64,000 nucleotides of DNA from Pseudothauera nasutitermitis. Its GTDB lineage: Bacteria; Pseudomonadota; Gammaproteobacteria; Burkholderiales; Rhodocyclaceae. The notes below the pieces were generated by a model that ran no database searches, was not told the DNA's origin, and worked only from the letters and a program-made list of their open reading frames with translations. Positions 22,603 to 32,336 of the stretch are shown in pieces; positions within the stretch are counted from its first letter, which is position 1; each line of letters starts with the position of its first letter. Made by a program: the position numbers and the translations under genes. The stretch is taken from NCBI RefSeq assembly GCF_004801295.1, contig NZ_SSOC01000005.1, positions 62,001-126,000 of the forward strand, written 5' to 3'.

Positions 22603-23391
22603 ATGCCCGCCGGCCGCCCCATCCGCGCCACCCTTTCACTGCTGGCCGCGTTGTTGCTCTGCGCCCAGGCGCCGGCCGCCGCGCAAACCGCGCAGCCACC
22701 GGCTGCACACCTGCCGGCCCTGGAACAGCGCGAAATCCGCGCCCAGCTCGCCCCCCGGCGCTACACCACGCTGGCCGCCGAAATCGGCGCCCGCATCCAG
22801 CGCATGCCGGTGCCCGAAGGCGGCACCTTCAAACAGGGGCAGAACCTGGTGCAGTTCGACTGCGTGCTGCAGCAAGCCCAGCTCGACCGCGCCCGCGCCG
22901 CCCTCGACGCGGCCGACAAGACCTGGCAGGCCAACCGGCGCCTGGCCGAACTGGGCTCCGCCGGCCAGGTGGAACTGGACATCTCCGCGGCGGAAACCCG
23001 CAAGGCGCGTGCCGAAGTCGCCGCCGGCAGCGCCGTACTGGGCAAGTGCAACCTCCCCGCACCCTACCCCGGGCGCATCGCCGAGCAGCGGGTACGGGAG
23101 CAGCAGTACGTCCAGCCCGGCCAGGCCCTGCTGGACATCATCGACGACTCGGTGCTGGAACTGGAATTCATCGTCCCCTCGCGCTGGCTGGTCTGGCTCA
23201 AGGCCGGCGCGCGCTTCGAGGTGCGCATCGACGAAACCGGCAAGACCTACCCGGCCAGCGTACAGCGCATCGGCGCCCGCGTGGACCCGGTCAGCCAGTC
23301 CATCAAGATCAACGCCGTCATCGACGGCAGGTTCGAAGAGCTCATTGCCGGCATGAGCGGTCAGGTTCTCATGGCGCCGCCCACCCACTGA
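22603..23391 (+). CDS. HlyD/RND-type periplasmic adaptor (first copy)
   Basis: The 262-residue protein has an N-terminal signal peptide ending near APAAAQT. It contains a barrel-sandwich (lipoyl-like) domain with GARIQRMPVPEGGTFKQGQ, a short coiled-coil hairpin (residues about 85-140) and a beta-barrel domain. The hairpin is short compared with HlyD. It lies 8 bp after the TolC-like gene, so the two should form a channel-adaptor pair. Confidence 0.87.
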   Translation: MPAGRPIRATLSLLAALLLCAQAPAAAQTAQPPAAHLPALEQREIRAQLAPRRYTTLAAEIGARIQRMPVPEGGTFKQGQNLVQFDCVLQQAQLDRARAALDAADKTWQANRRLAELGSAGQVELDISAAETRKARAEVAAGSAVLGKCNLPAPYPGRIAEQRVREQQYVQPGQALLDIIDDSVLELEFIVPSRWLVWLKAGARFEVRIDETGKTYPASVQRIGARVDPVSQSIKINAVIDGRFEELIAGMSGQVLMAPPTH

Positions 23392-23431
23392 CTTTCGCTG
23401 TGCCCTTCCACTCCATGAAAGGAGACGCACC

Positions 23432-24229
23432 ATGAAGCAACGCCATTCCAAACGCATCCGCACTCTGCTCCTGCTGACAGGCCTGGCCGGCGGCCTCGGC
23501 ACCGGCACGAACGCTCTCGCCTGCGCTGCAGAGCCCTATATCGGCTCGGTCTGCATCATGGCAATGGTCCGAACCAGCTTTTACGGTTTCCTGCCGGCCA
23601 ACGGTGCCACTCTGAACGTCGCCCAGTACCAGGCACTCTACTCTCTGGTCGGCAACACCTATGGTGGCAGTGCCCCCCAAAACTTCAAAATCCCCGACCT
23701 GAGAGGCCGGGTAGTCGTCGGGGCCGGCCAGGCTTCCAATAAAATCTATGCTCCAGGCGAATACGGCGGCGCCGCCGTCACCACACTCACCCTCAGCCAG
23801 ATACCCCAGCACACCCACACGCTGGGCACTGGCGCGACGGCCACCGCCGGCATCGGCACCTTGGCCGCCAGCACCACACTGAGCGGGCTGAGCGGAACGG
23901 TGAATGGCGCATCCTTCTCGCTCCGGGGTTCCAGCGGCGGCACCCTGACCAACAACCCCAGCGGCAACTCTCTGGGCACTTCTGCTGGTACCGTCCGCGT
24001 TTACTCCGATGCCGCCCCCTCGGTCGACATGAAGAGCGGCAGCATCGGCGGCAGCGCCACCATCCAGTTCACCGGCACCCCCAGCACGACCCTCTCGGGT
24101 GCACCGGCCGTGAGTCTGGGAGGCCATACGGAAAGCACGGGCGGCGGCCAGCCGATTTCCATCATGCCGCCCTACCTAGCAATGAATTATTTCATCGCTA
24201 CCTCTGGCACCTACCCGATGCAGGACTAA
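23432..24229 (+). CDS. Phage-tail-collar (Mdp-like) domain secreted protein
   Basis: The 265-residue protein has a signal peptide (cleavage near ALACAAEP) and an N-terminal tail-collar domain (YIGSVCIMAM...FYGFLPANG, NFKIPDLRGRVVVGAG). A low-complexity Gly/Ser/Thr-rich middle follows, with a C-terminus MPPYLAMNYFIATSG typical of collar-fold proteins. There are no phage genes around it. Related microcystin-dependent-protein-like products are found in bacterial surface clusters with unknown role. It has a strong ribosome-binding site (AAAGGAGA). Confidence 0.85.
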   Translation: MKQRHSKRIRTLLLLTGLAGGLGTGTNALACAAEPYIGSVCIMAMVRTSFYGFLPANGATLNVAQYQALYSLVGNTYGGSAPQNFKIPDLRGRVVVGAGQASNKIYAPGEYGGAAVTTLTLSQIPQHTHTLGTGATATAGIGTLAASTTLSGLSGTVNGASFSLRGSSGGTLTNNPSGNSLGTSAGTVRVYSDAAPSVDMKSGSIGGSATIQFTGTPSTTLSGAPAVSLGGHTESTGGGQPISIMPPYLAMNYFIATSGTYPMQD

Positions 24230-24272
24230 AAGGAAGCCGTGGGATGCCCCGGACAACCATACCCGTCCACGT

Positions 24273-24298
24273 CTCCGCCTCCATAAATGGAGGCGGAG
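24273..24298 (+). promoter_or_regulatory. Perfect 12-bp hairpin between collar gene and Sel1 gene
   Basis: CTCCGCCTCCAT and ATGGAGGCGGAG are perfect inverted repeats around AA. The hairpin sits 44 bp after the collar stop and 27 bp before the Sel1 ATG. It lacks a T tract, so an intra-operon attenuation or mRNA-stability role is more likely than full termination. Confidence 0.55.
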
Positions 24299-24324
24299 GG
24301 GGCGTCCCTCTCCCCGGGGCGCCC

Positions 24325-25386
24325 ATGACCCCGCACCTGTTTTCGTTTTACCGTTCTTCCGCGACCCGCTCCTTTTTCCGGCTCATGATCCTTTTCGGTC
24401 TCGCAGCCAGCCTCGGCCTGCTGGGCATAGCGCCATCGCGGGCCATCGCGGCCCCCGGTGACTGGATCGCCGACTTGGCGCCCGCCGAGGCCGCCCTGGC
24501 AAGCCGGGATTACCTCCAAGCCTATGCCCTTTACCAAACCCAAGCCGACCGCGACAACCCCCTCGCCCAGTTCAGCCTCGGCCTGTTCCACCACAACGGC
24601 TGGGGCATGAACGCGGACCCTGCTGCCGCCTGCGCCTGGTTCGAAAAAGCCGCCCGGCATGGCATCCCCGCCGCCCAGCACTACTGGGGCGACTGCCTGG
24701 CTCAGGGCATCGGCCGTCCGGCCGACATCCCCACGGCGCTCACGTGGTACGACAAGGCAGCCAGCCTCGGCCACCTGATCTCCTGGTGCTCGGTGGCCGA
24801 CCACTACATTCAGGGCCGGGGCGTGGAACGAGATGTCCCCCGCGGCATCGAGCTATGCACGCGCGTGGCCCGGGCCCGCTCGCCGGTGGCTATGCTGCAG
24901 CTCGCCCACTATTACCGCGAGGGGCTGCACCTGCCCCAGAATCTGGCCCTGGCCCGGCAGTGGTATCAGGAAGCCGCCGCGTTCCAGGTGGCAGAAGCCC
25001 AATACTGGCTCGGACTCATGCTGGCCCAGGGCCTGGGCGGCCCTCAGGACAGCGGAGAAGCCCTGCGCTGGCTGGAGGAAGCCGCCGGCGCCGGCCATGC
25101 GCCGGCCTACCTGCCCACCGCGATCCTCTACGCCAACCAGCCGCTCCAGGAAAAAACCGGCGCTCTGGCGCCCGAACACCTTGCCCGCACCTACCTGTGG
25201 ACCCGGGCGGCCAGGGGGCACAGCACCGATCCCAACGACCTGGCCGAGATCGGACGCATCGAGGACCTGCTGGCCCAGATCGTGCCCCCCACCTGGCGGC
25301 CGACCCTGGACCGGCAGGTTGACGAGCACCTGCGCCAATTCTCGGCAACAAGGGAGGCGGCCCATGCCTCCCACTCCCCCGACTGA
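24325..25386 (+). CDS. Sel1-repeat (tetratricopeptide-like) exported protein
   Basis: The 353-residue product has an N-terminal hydrophobic signal/anchor (about residues 20-45) followed by about six Sel1-like repeats, each with the A.Y..G.....D...A..W...A pattern. Sel1 proteins act as protein-protein scaffolds. The ATG at 24325 was chosen; an earlier ATG at 24244 would place the hairpin inside the coding region. The position just before the giant protein suggests an accessory or chaperone-like role in its export, which is inference. Confidence 0.82.
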   Translation: MTPHLFSFYRSSATRSFFRLMILFGLAASLGLLGIAPSRAIAAPGDWIADLAPAEAALASRDYLQAYALYQTQADRDNPLAQFSLGLFHHNGWGMNADPAAACAWFEKAARHGIPAAQHYWGDCLAQGIGRPADIPTALTWYDKAASLGHLISWCSVADHYIQGRGVERDVPRGIELCTRVARARSPVAMLQLAHYYREGLHLPQNLALARQWYQEAAAFQVAEAQYWLGLMLAQGLGGPQDSGEALRWLEEAAGAGHAPAYLPTAILYANQPLQEKTGALAPEHLARTYLWTRAARGHSTDPNDLAEIGRIEDLLAQIVPPTWRPTLDRQVDEHLRQFSATREAAHASHSPD

Positions 25387-25409
25387 AAATCCTCACGGGA
25401 GCAGACATC

Positions 25410-28400
25410 ATGACGACCCACTCCGGCAATGCCCTCCCCCGCCTTCCCAGCAAAGGCCTTCTGTTCAGCGGCATCCGCCCCCTGGCCCTGGAGCAGCGCT
25501 TCATGTTCGACGGCGCAGCCGTCGCGGAGGCCGCGCAGGCCCTGGCCGGCGACGGTGCGGCCACGGCCGATGTCCCGCCGCTCCTTCCTCCGCCTCTCGA
25601 AAACGGCAGTGGCAGGGAAAGGCAGGAAGTGGTGTTCGTCGACACCTCCGTCAGCGACTACCGAACCCTGGTGGCCGGCATCCGGGCGGGCGTTGAAATC
25701 GTCATGATCGACGGCGGCCGCAGCGGCCTGGCGCAGGTTGCCGAATGGGCACAGGGTCGCAGCGGCTACGATGCCATTCACATTCTCAGCCACGGCAGTA
25801 CCGCTGCCTTGTATCTGGGGTCGGACCGGCTGTCCACAGCGGACCTGGACGGGGAGGCGGTGCAAGCCAGCCTGGCGCAAATCGGCGCCGCCCTCACGGA
25901 AAGTGGCGACCTGCTGCTCTATGGTTGCGACATCGGCGCCGGCGAGGATGGGTTGGAATTCCTCGGCCGGCTGGCCGAAGCCACCGGCGCCGATGTGGTG
26001 GCTTCCGAGGATGCCACCGGCGCCGCTACCCTGGGCGGCAACTGGGTACTGGAACGGCAGACAGGCAGCATCGAAAGCCTGCTGGCCTTGAGCGCATCCG
26101 GTGTCGGGGCCTATGGCGGCCTGTTGGCAACTTTCGATCTGGAGGCCACTTCCTCGGACGACGCGCTGCAAATCCAGCAGACAGTCGGTGTCCACACCGT
26201 CACCTTCGCAGCAGAGAAGCATAATCTCCTGGTGGGCACCGGCGACGATCTACTGTCTTTCACCCCTGCCGGCATGTCGGGACGAATCATGCTGGCGGGC
26301 TTCGATCCAGATGCCACGGGCTCCTCGGAGTCCAAGCTGACCATCTCCGTGGATGGCGGCAAAATTTTCGACCTGGCCTCTTTCACTATTTCTGACCTGA
26401 CCGGAGACAACCAGTATCTCACCATCACCACCGACAAGGGGAGCCAGACTTTTGATCCATCCTTCATCGGTAGCGATCTGGTATGGAACGTATCCCTTTC
26501 CGGCGAGCTATTCGAGAGCATCGCCTGGGCCGAGATCACCACCAGCACAAACAATACTGCTGGCGCCAAGGAGTTCTACTGGGCCTTCGACAACTTCATC
26601 CTGAACAACATCAATAACGCCCCCACTCTAACCGGGGCAGGCGTCGGCCAGAGTTTCACCGAAGGCGACAGCCCCACCAGCAGCCTATTTTCCGGCATCA
26701 CCGCCAATACCAACGACGCGGGAGAGAACTTCACCGGCCTGACGCTGACCGTCACCAACGTGGGCAGTGGAGAAAGCCTGTCCATCGGCGGTACCGGCGT
26801 TGCGCTCACCAACGGCGCCAGCGGCGCCATCAGCGGCGGCGGCAGCTATGCCGTCAGCGTCTCCGGCGGCACGGCCACGGTGAGCCTCACCGGCCTGGAC
26901 CGCGACAACGCGGCCATGCAGAGCCTGGTCGAGAGCATCACCTACAGCAATACCAGCGACGATCCGGGCAATGCCAGCCGGGTGGTCACGCTGACCGGAG
27001 TCAGCGACAGCCCCACGCACGCCAGCGGCGCCACGCCGAACATCGCCGCCACCGTCAGCATCACCCCGGTCAACGACGCGCCCACCCTGTCCGCCACCGG
27101 CACCAATCCCACCTACACCGAGAACGGCTCGGCGGTGGATCTGTTCAGCGGCGTCGGCATCAGCACCATCGAGGCGGGCCAGACCATCACCGAGCTGACC
27201 CTGACGGTGAGCAACCTTGCCAATGGCGCCAGCGAAATCCTGCGCATCGACGGCACCGACGTCGCGCTCACCGATGGCGCCAGCGGCACCACCACGGGTG
27301 GAAACGCCGTCGGCTACACGGTCAGCGTGAGCGGCGGCACCGCCACCGTCACCCTGAGCAAGGCGGGCGGCCTGAACGCGACAGACGCCCAGTCCCTTGT
27401 CGACGGCATGGGCTACCGCAACGACAGCGAGGCACCGGGCACGGCCAGCCGCGTGGTGACCCTGACCAGCATCACCGACAGCGGCGGCACCGCCAACAAC
27501 GGGAGCGATACCGCCAACCTGTCGATCATCAGCACCGTCGCCGTGGTGGCGGTGAACGACGCGCCGACGCTCTCCGGCGGCCCCTTCAGCCTGCCCGGCA
27601 CCGACGAGGACACCGCCAGCGGCGGCACCCCGGTATCCACCATCCTCGCCGGCCTGAGCGTCGCCGACCCGGACGGCGTCGCCGTGGCCGGCATCGCCAT
27701 CACCGCCAGTTCCGGCAACGGCACCTGGCAGTATTCCACCGACGGCGTGTCCTGGAACGGCGTGGGCAGCGTGTCCAACGGTGCCGCGCTGCTGCTGTCG
27801 GCCAGCACACAGGTGCGCTATGTACCCGATGGTGCCAACGGCGAAACCGCCACGTTGACCTTCCGCGCCTGGGATGCGACCAGCGGCAGCGCATCGACGA
27901 ACACCACGCGGGAAACCGCCGACACCGGCAGCAACGGCGGCATCACCGCCTTTTCCACCGGCACCGCGCAGGCCGGCATGACGATCGGCAGCGTCAACGA
28001 CGCACCGGTACTGACGCCCGCCGCACCCACCCTGACCGGCCTGAACGACACCGACACCAACAACCCCGGCCAGACCGTCGCCAGCATCGTCGGTGCCAGT
28101 ATCACGGACGTGGATACCGGCGCGCTGGAAGGCATCGCCATCACTGGGCTGGATGCCGGCAACGGCACCTGGCAGTACAGCCTGGACGGCAGCACCTGGA
28201 CCGACATCGGCAGCGTGTCGGTTGCAAGCGCCCTGCTGCTGCGCGCCAGCGACCATGTGCGCTTCGTGCCCGACGGCGCCAACGGCACCACCGCCGGCAT
28301 CACCTACAGGGCCTGGGACCAGACCGGCGACACCGCCGGCCAGCAGGGCACCAAGGTCGATACCGCGGGTTCCGGCGGCAGCAGCGCCTTCTCCACGGCC

Positions 28401-31400
28401 AGCGACACGGCCGGCATCACGGTCGTGCTGACGCCACCGCCGCAGGTCACGGGCGTCACCTCCGCCACCACCGACGGCACCTACAAGATCGGCGACACTA
28501 TCTCGATCCAGGTGAGTTTCAGCGAGAACGTCACCGTCACCGGCACGCCGACCCTGGCGCTCGCCAGCGGCGGCACCGCCACCTATGCCGGCGGTTCCGG
28601 CACCAACACGCTGACCTTCACGTACACCGTCGCCGCCGGCCATGCCTCGGCTGACCTCGATTTCACCAGCACCGCAGCGCTGTCCGCGGCCGGTGGCAGC
28701 GTCCAGGGCAGCACCGGCAAGGATGCCGCGCTCACCCTGCCCAGCCCGGGCGACGCCGGTTCGCTGGGCGCCAACAAGGATCTGGTGGTGGACGGCATCG
28801 CCCCGGCGGTATCGGGCAACCTCTCGGTTCCGGCCAACGGCACCTACGGCGCAGGTCAGACGCTGGACTTCACCGTCACCTTCGACGACACGGTGACGAT
28901 CACCGGCACCGGCTCGACCCTGACCCTGGACATCGGCGGCGTCGCCCGCCAGGCCACCTTCCTGTCCAAGACCGGCACCTCCGTCACCTACCGCTATACC
29001 GTACAGGTCGGCGACAGCGACGCCGACGGCATCGCCATCACCAGCATCGCGCTGAACGGCGACACCATCCGGGACGCCGCCGGCAACGACGCCGCCCTGA
29101 GCCTTGCCGGACATCTGCCCAGCCTGGCCGGCGTGCTGGTGGACGCCGCCCTGCCCGAGCTGTCCGGCAACGTGACGGTGGCCGACGGCAGCTACAAGGC
29201 CGGCGACGTGCTGAGCTTCACCGTGCCGCTGAACAAAGCCGTCACGGTGAACACCGGCGGTGGCTCTCCCACCCTGGACATCACCATCGGCGCCACCTCC
29301 CGTTCCGCGGTCTACGATGCGGCGGCCAGCACGGCCACGGCGCTGGTATTCACGTACACCGTGCAGGCCGGCGAAACCGACGGCGACGGCATCGCCATCG
29401 ACGCGCTCAGCCTGAACGGCGCGGTGATCCAGGACAGCCACGGCAACCACCTCGACGCCACGCTGACCGGGCATCTGCCCCCGCTGGCCGGCGTGCTGGT
29501 GGACACCACGGCGCCGACAGTCGCTTCCGTGTCGACGCCTGCCGACGGCACCTACAAGGCCGGCGACACCCTGTCGTTCACCGTCAATTACGACGAGGCG
29601 GTGACGGTGGACACCACCGGCGGCACGCCGCGCATCGCCCTCACCCTCGATACCGGCGGCACCGTGTATGCGGACTACGTCTCCGGCAGCGGCACGACGG
29701 CGCTGACCTTCGCCTATACCGTGTCGGCGGGCAATTACGCCGACCACGACGGCATCACCGTCGGCGCGCTGTCGGCGAACGGCGGCACGCTGCGCGACAC
29801 GGCCGGCAACGACGCCGCCCTGACGCTGAACAGCATCGGCGCCACCGGCAACGTTTGGGTGGACGGACGCTCCCCGGTGGTGACTTCGGTCGCGGTGCCG
29901 GCGGACGCCACCTATACGCAGGGCCAGGCCCTGTCATTCACGGTCAATTTCGACATGGCGGTAACGGTGGACACCACCGGCGGCACGCCGCGCCTCGCCC
30001 TCACGCTGGACACCGGCGGCACCGTGTATGCCGACTACGTCTCCGGCAGCGGCGGCACGGCGCTGGTGTTCAGCTACACCGTGGCCGGCGGCCACCAGGA
30101 CCACGACGGCGTCGCCATCGGCGCGCTGGCGCTCAACGGCGGCACGCTGCGCAACGCGGCCGGCAACGACGCGGTACTGACACTCGGCGGCGTCGGCGCC
30201 ACCGCCGGCGTGCTGGTCGATGCCAAGGCGCCCGACTTCGTTGCCGCAACCGTCGACGGCGCAACCCTGACGCTGACCTACGACGAGGCGCTCGACGCGG
30301 CGAACCCGCCCACGGCGGGCGACTTCACCATCACCGTGGCCGGCAATCCGGTCGCCGTCGCCGGCGTGTCGGTGAACGGCCCCGCCGTCACGCTGACCCT
30401 GGCCGTCCCCGTGACCGCCGGGCAGGCGGTGACGGTCGCCTATGTCGACCCCAGCGCGGGCGACGATCCCCAGGCCATCCAGGACCAGGCCGGCCAGGAT
30501 GCCGCCTCCCTGGCCGCCACGGCGGTGGCCAATCTGACCCCGGCCACGGCGCCGGCGGTCGCCTCGGTGTCGGTACCCGCTGACGGAACCTACAAGGCCG
30601 GCGACACCCTGTCGTTCACCGTCAACTACGATGAGGCGGTGACGGTGGACACCACCGGCGGCACGCCGCGCATCGCGCTCACGCTGAACACCGGCGGCAC
30701 GGTGTACGCCGACTATGTCTCCGGCAGCGGCGGCACCGCGCTGGTGTTCGCCTACACCGTGGCCGATGGCCACCAGGACCACGACGGCATCGCCATCGGC
30801 GCGCTGTCGGCCAACGGCGGCACGTTGCGCAGCGCGACCGGCAACGACGCAGTGCTGACGCTCGACGGCGTCGGTGACACCGACGGCGTACGGGTGGACG
30901 GCATCGCCCCGACGGTGAGCGCGGTGTCGGTACCCACCGACGGCACCTACACCGCCGGCCAGACCCTGGCTTTCACCGTGCACTACGGCGAGGCGGTGAC
31001 CGTGGATTCCGTCGGCGGCACCCCGCGCATCGCCCTCGCGCTGGACAGCGGCGGCACCGTGTATGCCGACTACGTCTCCGGCAGCGGCGGCACCGCGCTG
31101 CTGTTCCACTACACCGTGCAGCCCGGCGATCACGGCAGCGTCACGGTCGGCGCGCTCGGCCTGAACGGCGGCGCCATCCGCGACGCCGCCGGCAACGATG
31201 CCGCGCCGGCCCTGAACGGGGTGGGCGACACCGACGGCGTACGGGTGGACGCCAGGGCGCCGGTCTTCGTCTCCGCAACCGTCAACGGCGCAACCCTGAC
31301 GCTGACCTACGACGAGGCGCTCGACGCGGCGAACCCGCCCACGGCGGGCGATTTCACCGTCACGGTAGCCGGCGATCCGGTCGGCGTGAGCGGCGTGGCG

Positions 31401-32336
31401 GTGAACGGCCCCGCCGGCACCGTCACGCTGACCCTGGCTGCCCCCGTGACCGCCGGGCAGGCGGTGACGGTCGCCTATGCCGACCCCAGCATGGGCGACG
31501 ATCCTCAGGCCATCCAGGACCTGGCCGGCCAGGATGCCGCCTCCCTGGCCCCCACCGCCGTGACCAACCAGACCCCCACATCGCCGGCACCGGAACTGGA
31601 GCCACCGCCCAGGCCCGACTCCACCCCTCCGGTTCCGCATGCCGGATCCATGCTCGCCATTGCGCTGCCGGTACCCCAGGCCGACCCGCTCCCGCCTTCC
31701 ACAACCGTCTTCCTGTCCTCCACCGTGACCCAGGGGCTGTCCGGCATCCCCGCATTCGATTCTTCCGCCGCCAGCTTCGCCCTCGCTGGACTTGGCGCGC
31801 CCATGGCAGGAGCCGGCATGGCCGGCGACACGGCGGAGGCCCTGACGCCGCCCCAGCTCCCGGGCGGCTTCCAGGCCGTCGTCCTGCCGCGCCCGGCGGG
31901 CATGCCCGATACCCTGCAGGTGCTGCGCGGCATGGCCGACGTTCAGCTTTCAGCCGATGGTCCGGTTGAAATCGCCGTGCCCGTGGATGCCTTCGCCCAC
32001 ACCAATCCGGACGCCACCGTACAGCTCGCCGCCACCCTGGCTGACGGCAGCCCCCTGCCGGCGTGGATACGCTTCGACACCCTCACCGGCACGCTGTTGG
32101 TCGACGCGCCGGACGGATTCGAAGGCGAACTGCTCGTCCGGCTCGTCGCCCGGGACAACCAGGGCCGCGAGGCAGTCACCACCTTCCGCATCGTCGTCGC
32201 CCGGGAGAACCAGGAGCCGGCCGGCCGCGCCGGGCTGCATGAGCAGATCCGCCAGGCCGCACCGGCGCACGGGCTGTCCATCCATCTGGCGGCGCTCTCC
32301 CACAGTGCCGAGGCCGCCCGGCAAGCGCACGCATGA
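25410..32336 (+). CDS. Giant DUF4347/LEPR surface protein with Ig-like and SwmB repeats
   Basis: The 2308-residue protein has no Sec signal. Residues about 25-40 contain LALEQRFMFDGAA, the LEPR-type motif of large exported proteins. Residues about 70-225 form a DUF4347 domain with SHG (His128) and GCD (Cys173). After a ~170-residue spacer come cadherin/VCBS-like repeats introduced by NDAPTL-type linkers, then Ig-like repeats, four of which share SFTVNYDEAVTVD or close variants. Two SwmB domains (TLTLTYDEALDAANPPTAGDF) lie near nt 30250 and 31280. The C-terminus lacks RTX nonapeptides, PEP-CTERM or LPXTG. It should be a secreted adhesin or matrix protein exported by the flanking genes; this is inference from context. 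Confidence 0.88.
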   Translation: MTTHSGNALPRLPSKGLLFSGIRPLALEQRFMFDGAAVAEAAQALAGDGAATADVPPLLPPPLENGSGRERQEVVFVDTSVSDYRTLVAGIRAGVEIVMIDGGRSGLAQVAEWAQGRSGYDAIHILSHGSTAALYLGSDRLSTADLDGEAVQASLAQIGAALTESGDLLLYGCDIGAGEDGLEFLGRLAEATGADVVASEDATGAATLGGNWVLERQTGSIESLLALSASGVGAYGGLLATFDLEATSSDDALQIQQTVGVHTVTFAAEKHNLLVGTGDDLLSFTPAGMSGRIMLAGFDPDATGSSESKLTISVDGGKIFDLASFTISDLTGDNQYLTITTDKGSQTFDPSFIGSDLVWNVSLSGELFESIAWAEITTSTNNTAGAKEFYWAFDNFILNNINNAPTLTGAGVGQSFTEGDSPTSSLFSGITANTNDAGENFTGLTLTVTNVGSGESLSIGGTGVALTNGASGAISGGGSYAVSVSGGTATVSLTGLDRDNAAMQSLVESITYSNTSDDPGNASRVVTLTGVSDSPTHASGATPNIAATVSITPVNDAPTLSATGTNPTYTENGSAVDLFSGVGISTIEAGQTITELTLTVSNLANGASEILRIDGTDVALTDGASGTTTGGNAVGYTVSVSGGTATVTLSKAGGLNATDAQSLVDGMGYRNDSEAPGTASRVVTLTSITDSGGTANNGSDTANLSIISTVAVVAVNDAPTLSGGPFSLPGTDEDTASGGTPVSTILAGLSVADPDGVAVAGIAITASSGNGTWQYSTDGVSWNGVGSVSNGAALLLSASTQVRYVPDGANGETATLTFRAWDATSGSASTNTTRETADTGSNGGITAFSTGTAQAGMTIGSVNDAPVLTPAAPTLTGLNDTDTNNPGQTVASIVGASITDVDTGALEGIAITGLDAGNGTWQYSLDGSTWTDIGSVSVASALLLRASDHVRFVPDGANGTTAGITYRAWDQTGDTAGQQGTKVDTAGSGGSSAFSTASDTAGITVVLTPPPQVTGVTSATTDGTYKIGDTISIQVSFSENVTVTGTPTLALASGGTATYAGGSGTNTLTFTYTVAAGHASADLDFTSTAALSAAGGSVQGSTGKDAALTLPSPGDAGSLGANKDLVVDGIAPAVSGNLSVPANGTYGAGQTLDFTVTFDDTVTITGTGSTLTLDIGGVARQATFLSKTGTSVTYRYTVQVGDSDADGIAITSIALNGDTIRDAAGNDAALSLAGHLPSLAGVLVDAALPELSGNVTVADGSYKAGDVLSFTVPLNKAVTVNTGGGSPTLDITIGATSRSAVYDAAASTATALVFTYTVQAGETDGDGIAIDALSLNGAVIQDSHGNHLDATLTGHLPPLAGVLVDTTAPTVASVSTPADGTYKAGDTLSFTVNYDEAVTVDTTGGTPRIALTLDTGGTVYADYVSGSGTTALTFAYTVSAGNYADHDGITVGALSANGGTLRDTAGNDAALTLNSIGATGNVWVDGRSPVVTSVAVPADATYTQGQALSFTVNFDMAVTVDTTGGTPRLALTLDTGGTVYADYVSGSGGTALVFSYTVAGGHQDHDGVAIGALALNGGTLRNAAGNDAVLTLGGVGATAGVLVDAKAPDFVAATVDGATLTLTYDEALDAANPPTAGDFTITVAGNPVAVAGVSVNGPAVTLTLAVPVTAGQAVTVAYVDPSAGDDPQAIQDQAGQDAASLAATAVANLTPATAPAVASVSVPADGTYKAGDTLSFTVNYDEAVTVDTTGGTPRIALTLNTGGTVYADYVSGSGGTALVFAYTVADGHQDHDGIAIGALSANGGTLRSATGNDAVLTLDGVGDTDGVRVDGIAPTVSAVSVPTDGTYTAGQTLAFTVHYGEAVTVDSVGGTPRIALALDSGGTVYADYVSGSGGTALLFHYTVQPGDHGSVTVGALGLNGGAIRDAAGNDAAPALNGVGDTDGVRVDARAPVFVSATVNGATLTLTYDEALDAANPPTAGDFTVTVAGDPVGVSGVAVNGPAGTVTLTLAAPVTAGQAVTVAYADPSMGDDPQAIQDLAGQDAASLAPTAVTNQTPTSPAPELEPPPRPDSTPPVPHAGSMLAIALPVPQADPLPPSTTVFLSSTVTQGLSGIPAFDSSAASFALAGLGAPMAGAGMAGDTAEALTPPQLPGGFQAVVLPRPAGMPDTLQVLRGMADVQLSADGPVEIAVPVDAFAHTNPDATVQLAATLADGSPLPAWIRFDTLTGTLLVDAPDGFEGELLVRLVARDNQGREAVTTFRIVVARENQEPAGRAGLHEQIRQAAPAHGLSIHLAALSHSAEAARQAHA

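Noticed and set aside
23432-24229. Prophage remnant suggested by the tail-collar domain
   Set aside because: No other phage structural, lysis or integrase genes are near; xerD in the window is the housekeeping recombinase.
26685-29747. Long open frame (about 1020 codons) on the minus strand within the giant gene
   Set aside because: It is antisense to repetitive, GC-rich Gly/Thr/Ala coding sequence. The product is Gly/Arg/Val-rich without family motifs, so it is a shadow frame.
25410-32336. RTX toxin or PEP-CTERM protein
   Set aside because: No GGxGxDxxx nonapeptides and no C-terminal PEP motif with membrane segment and Arg cluster are present.
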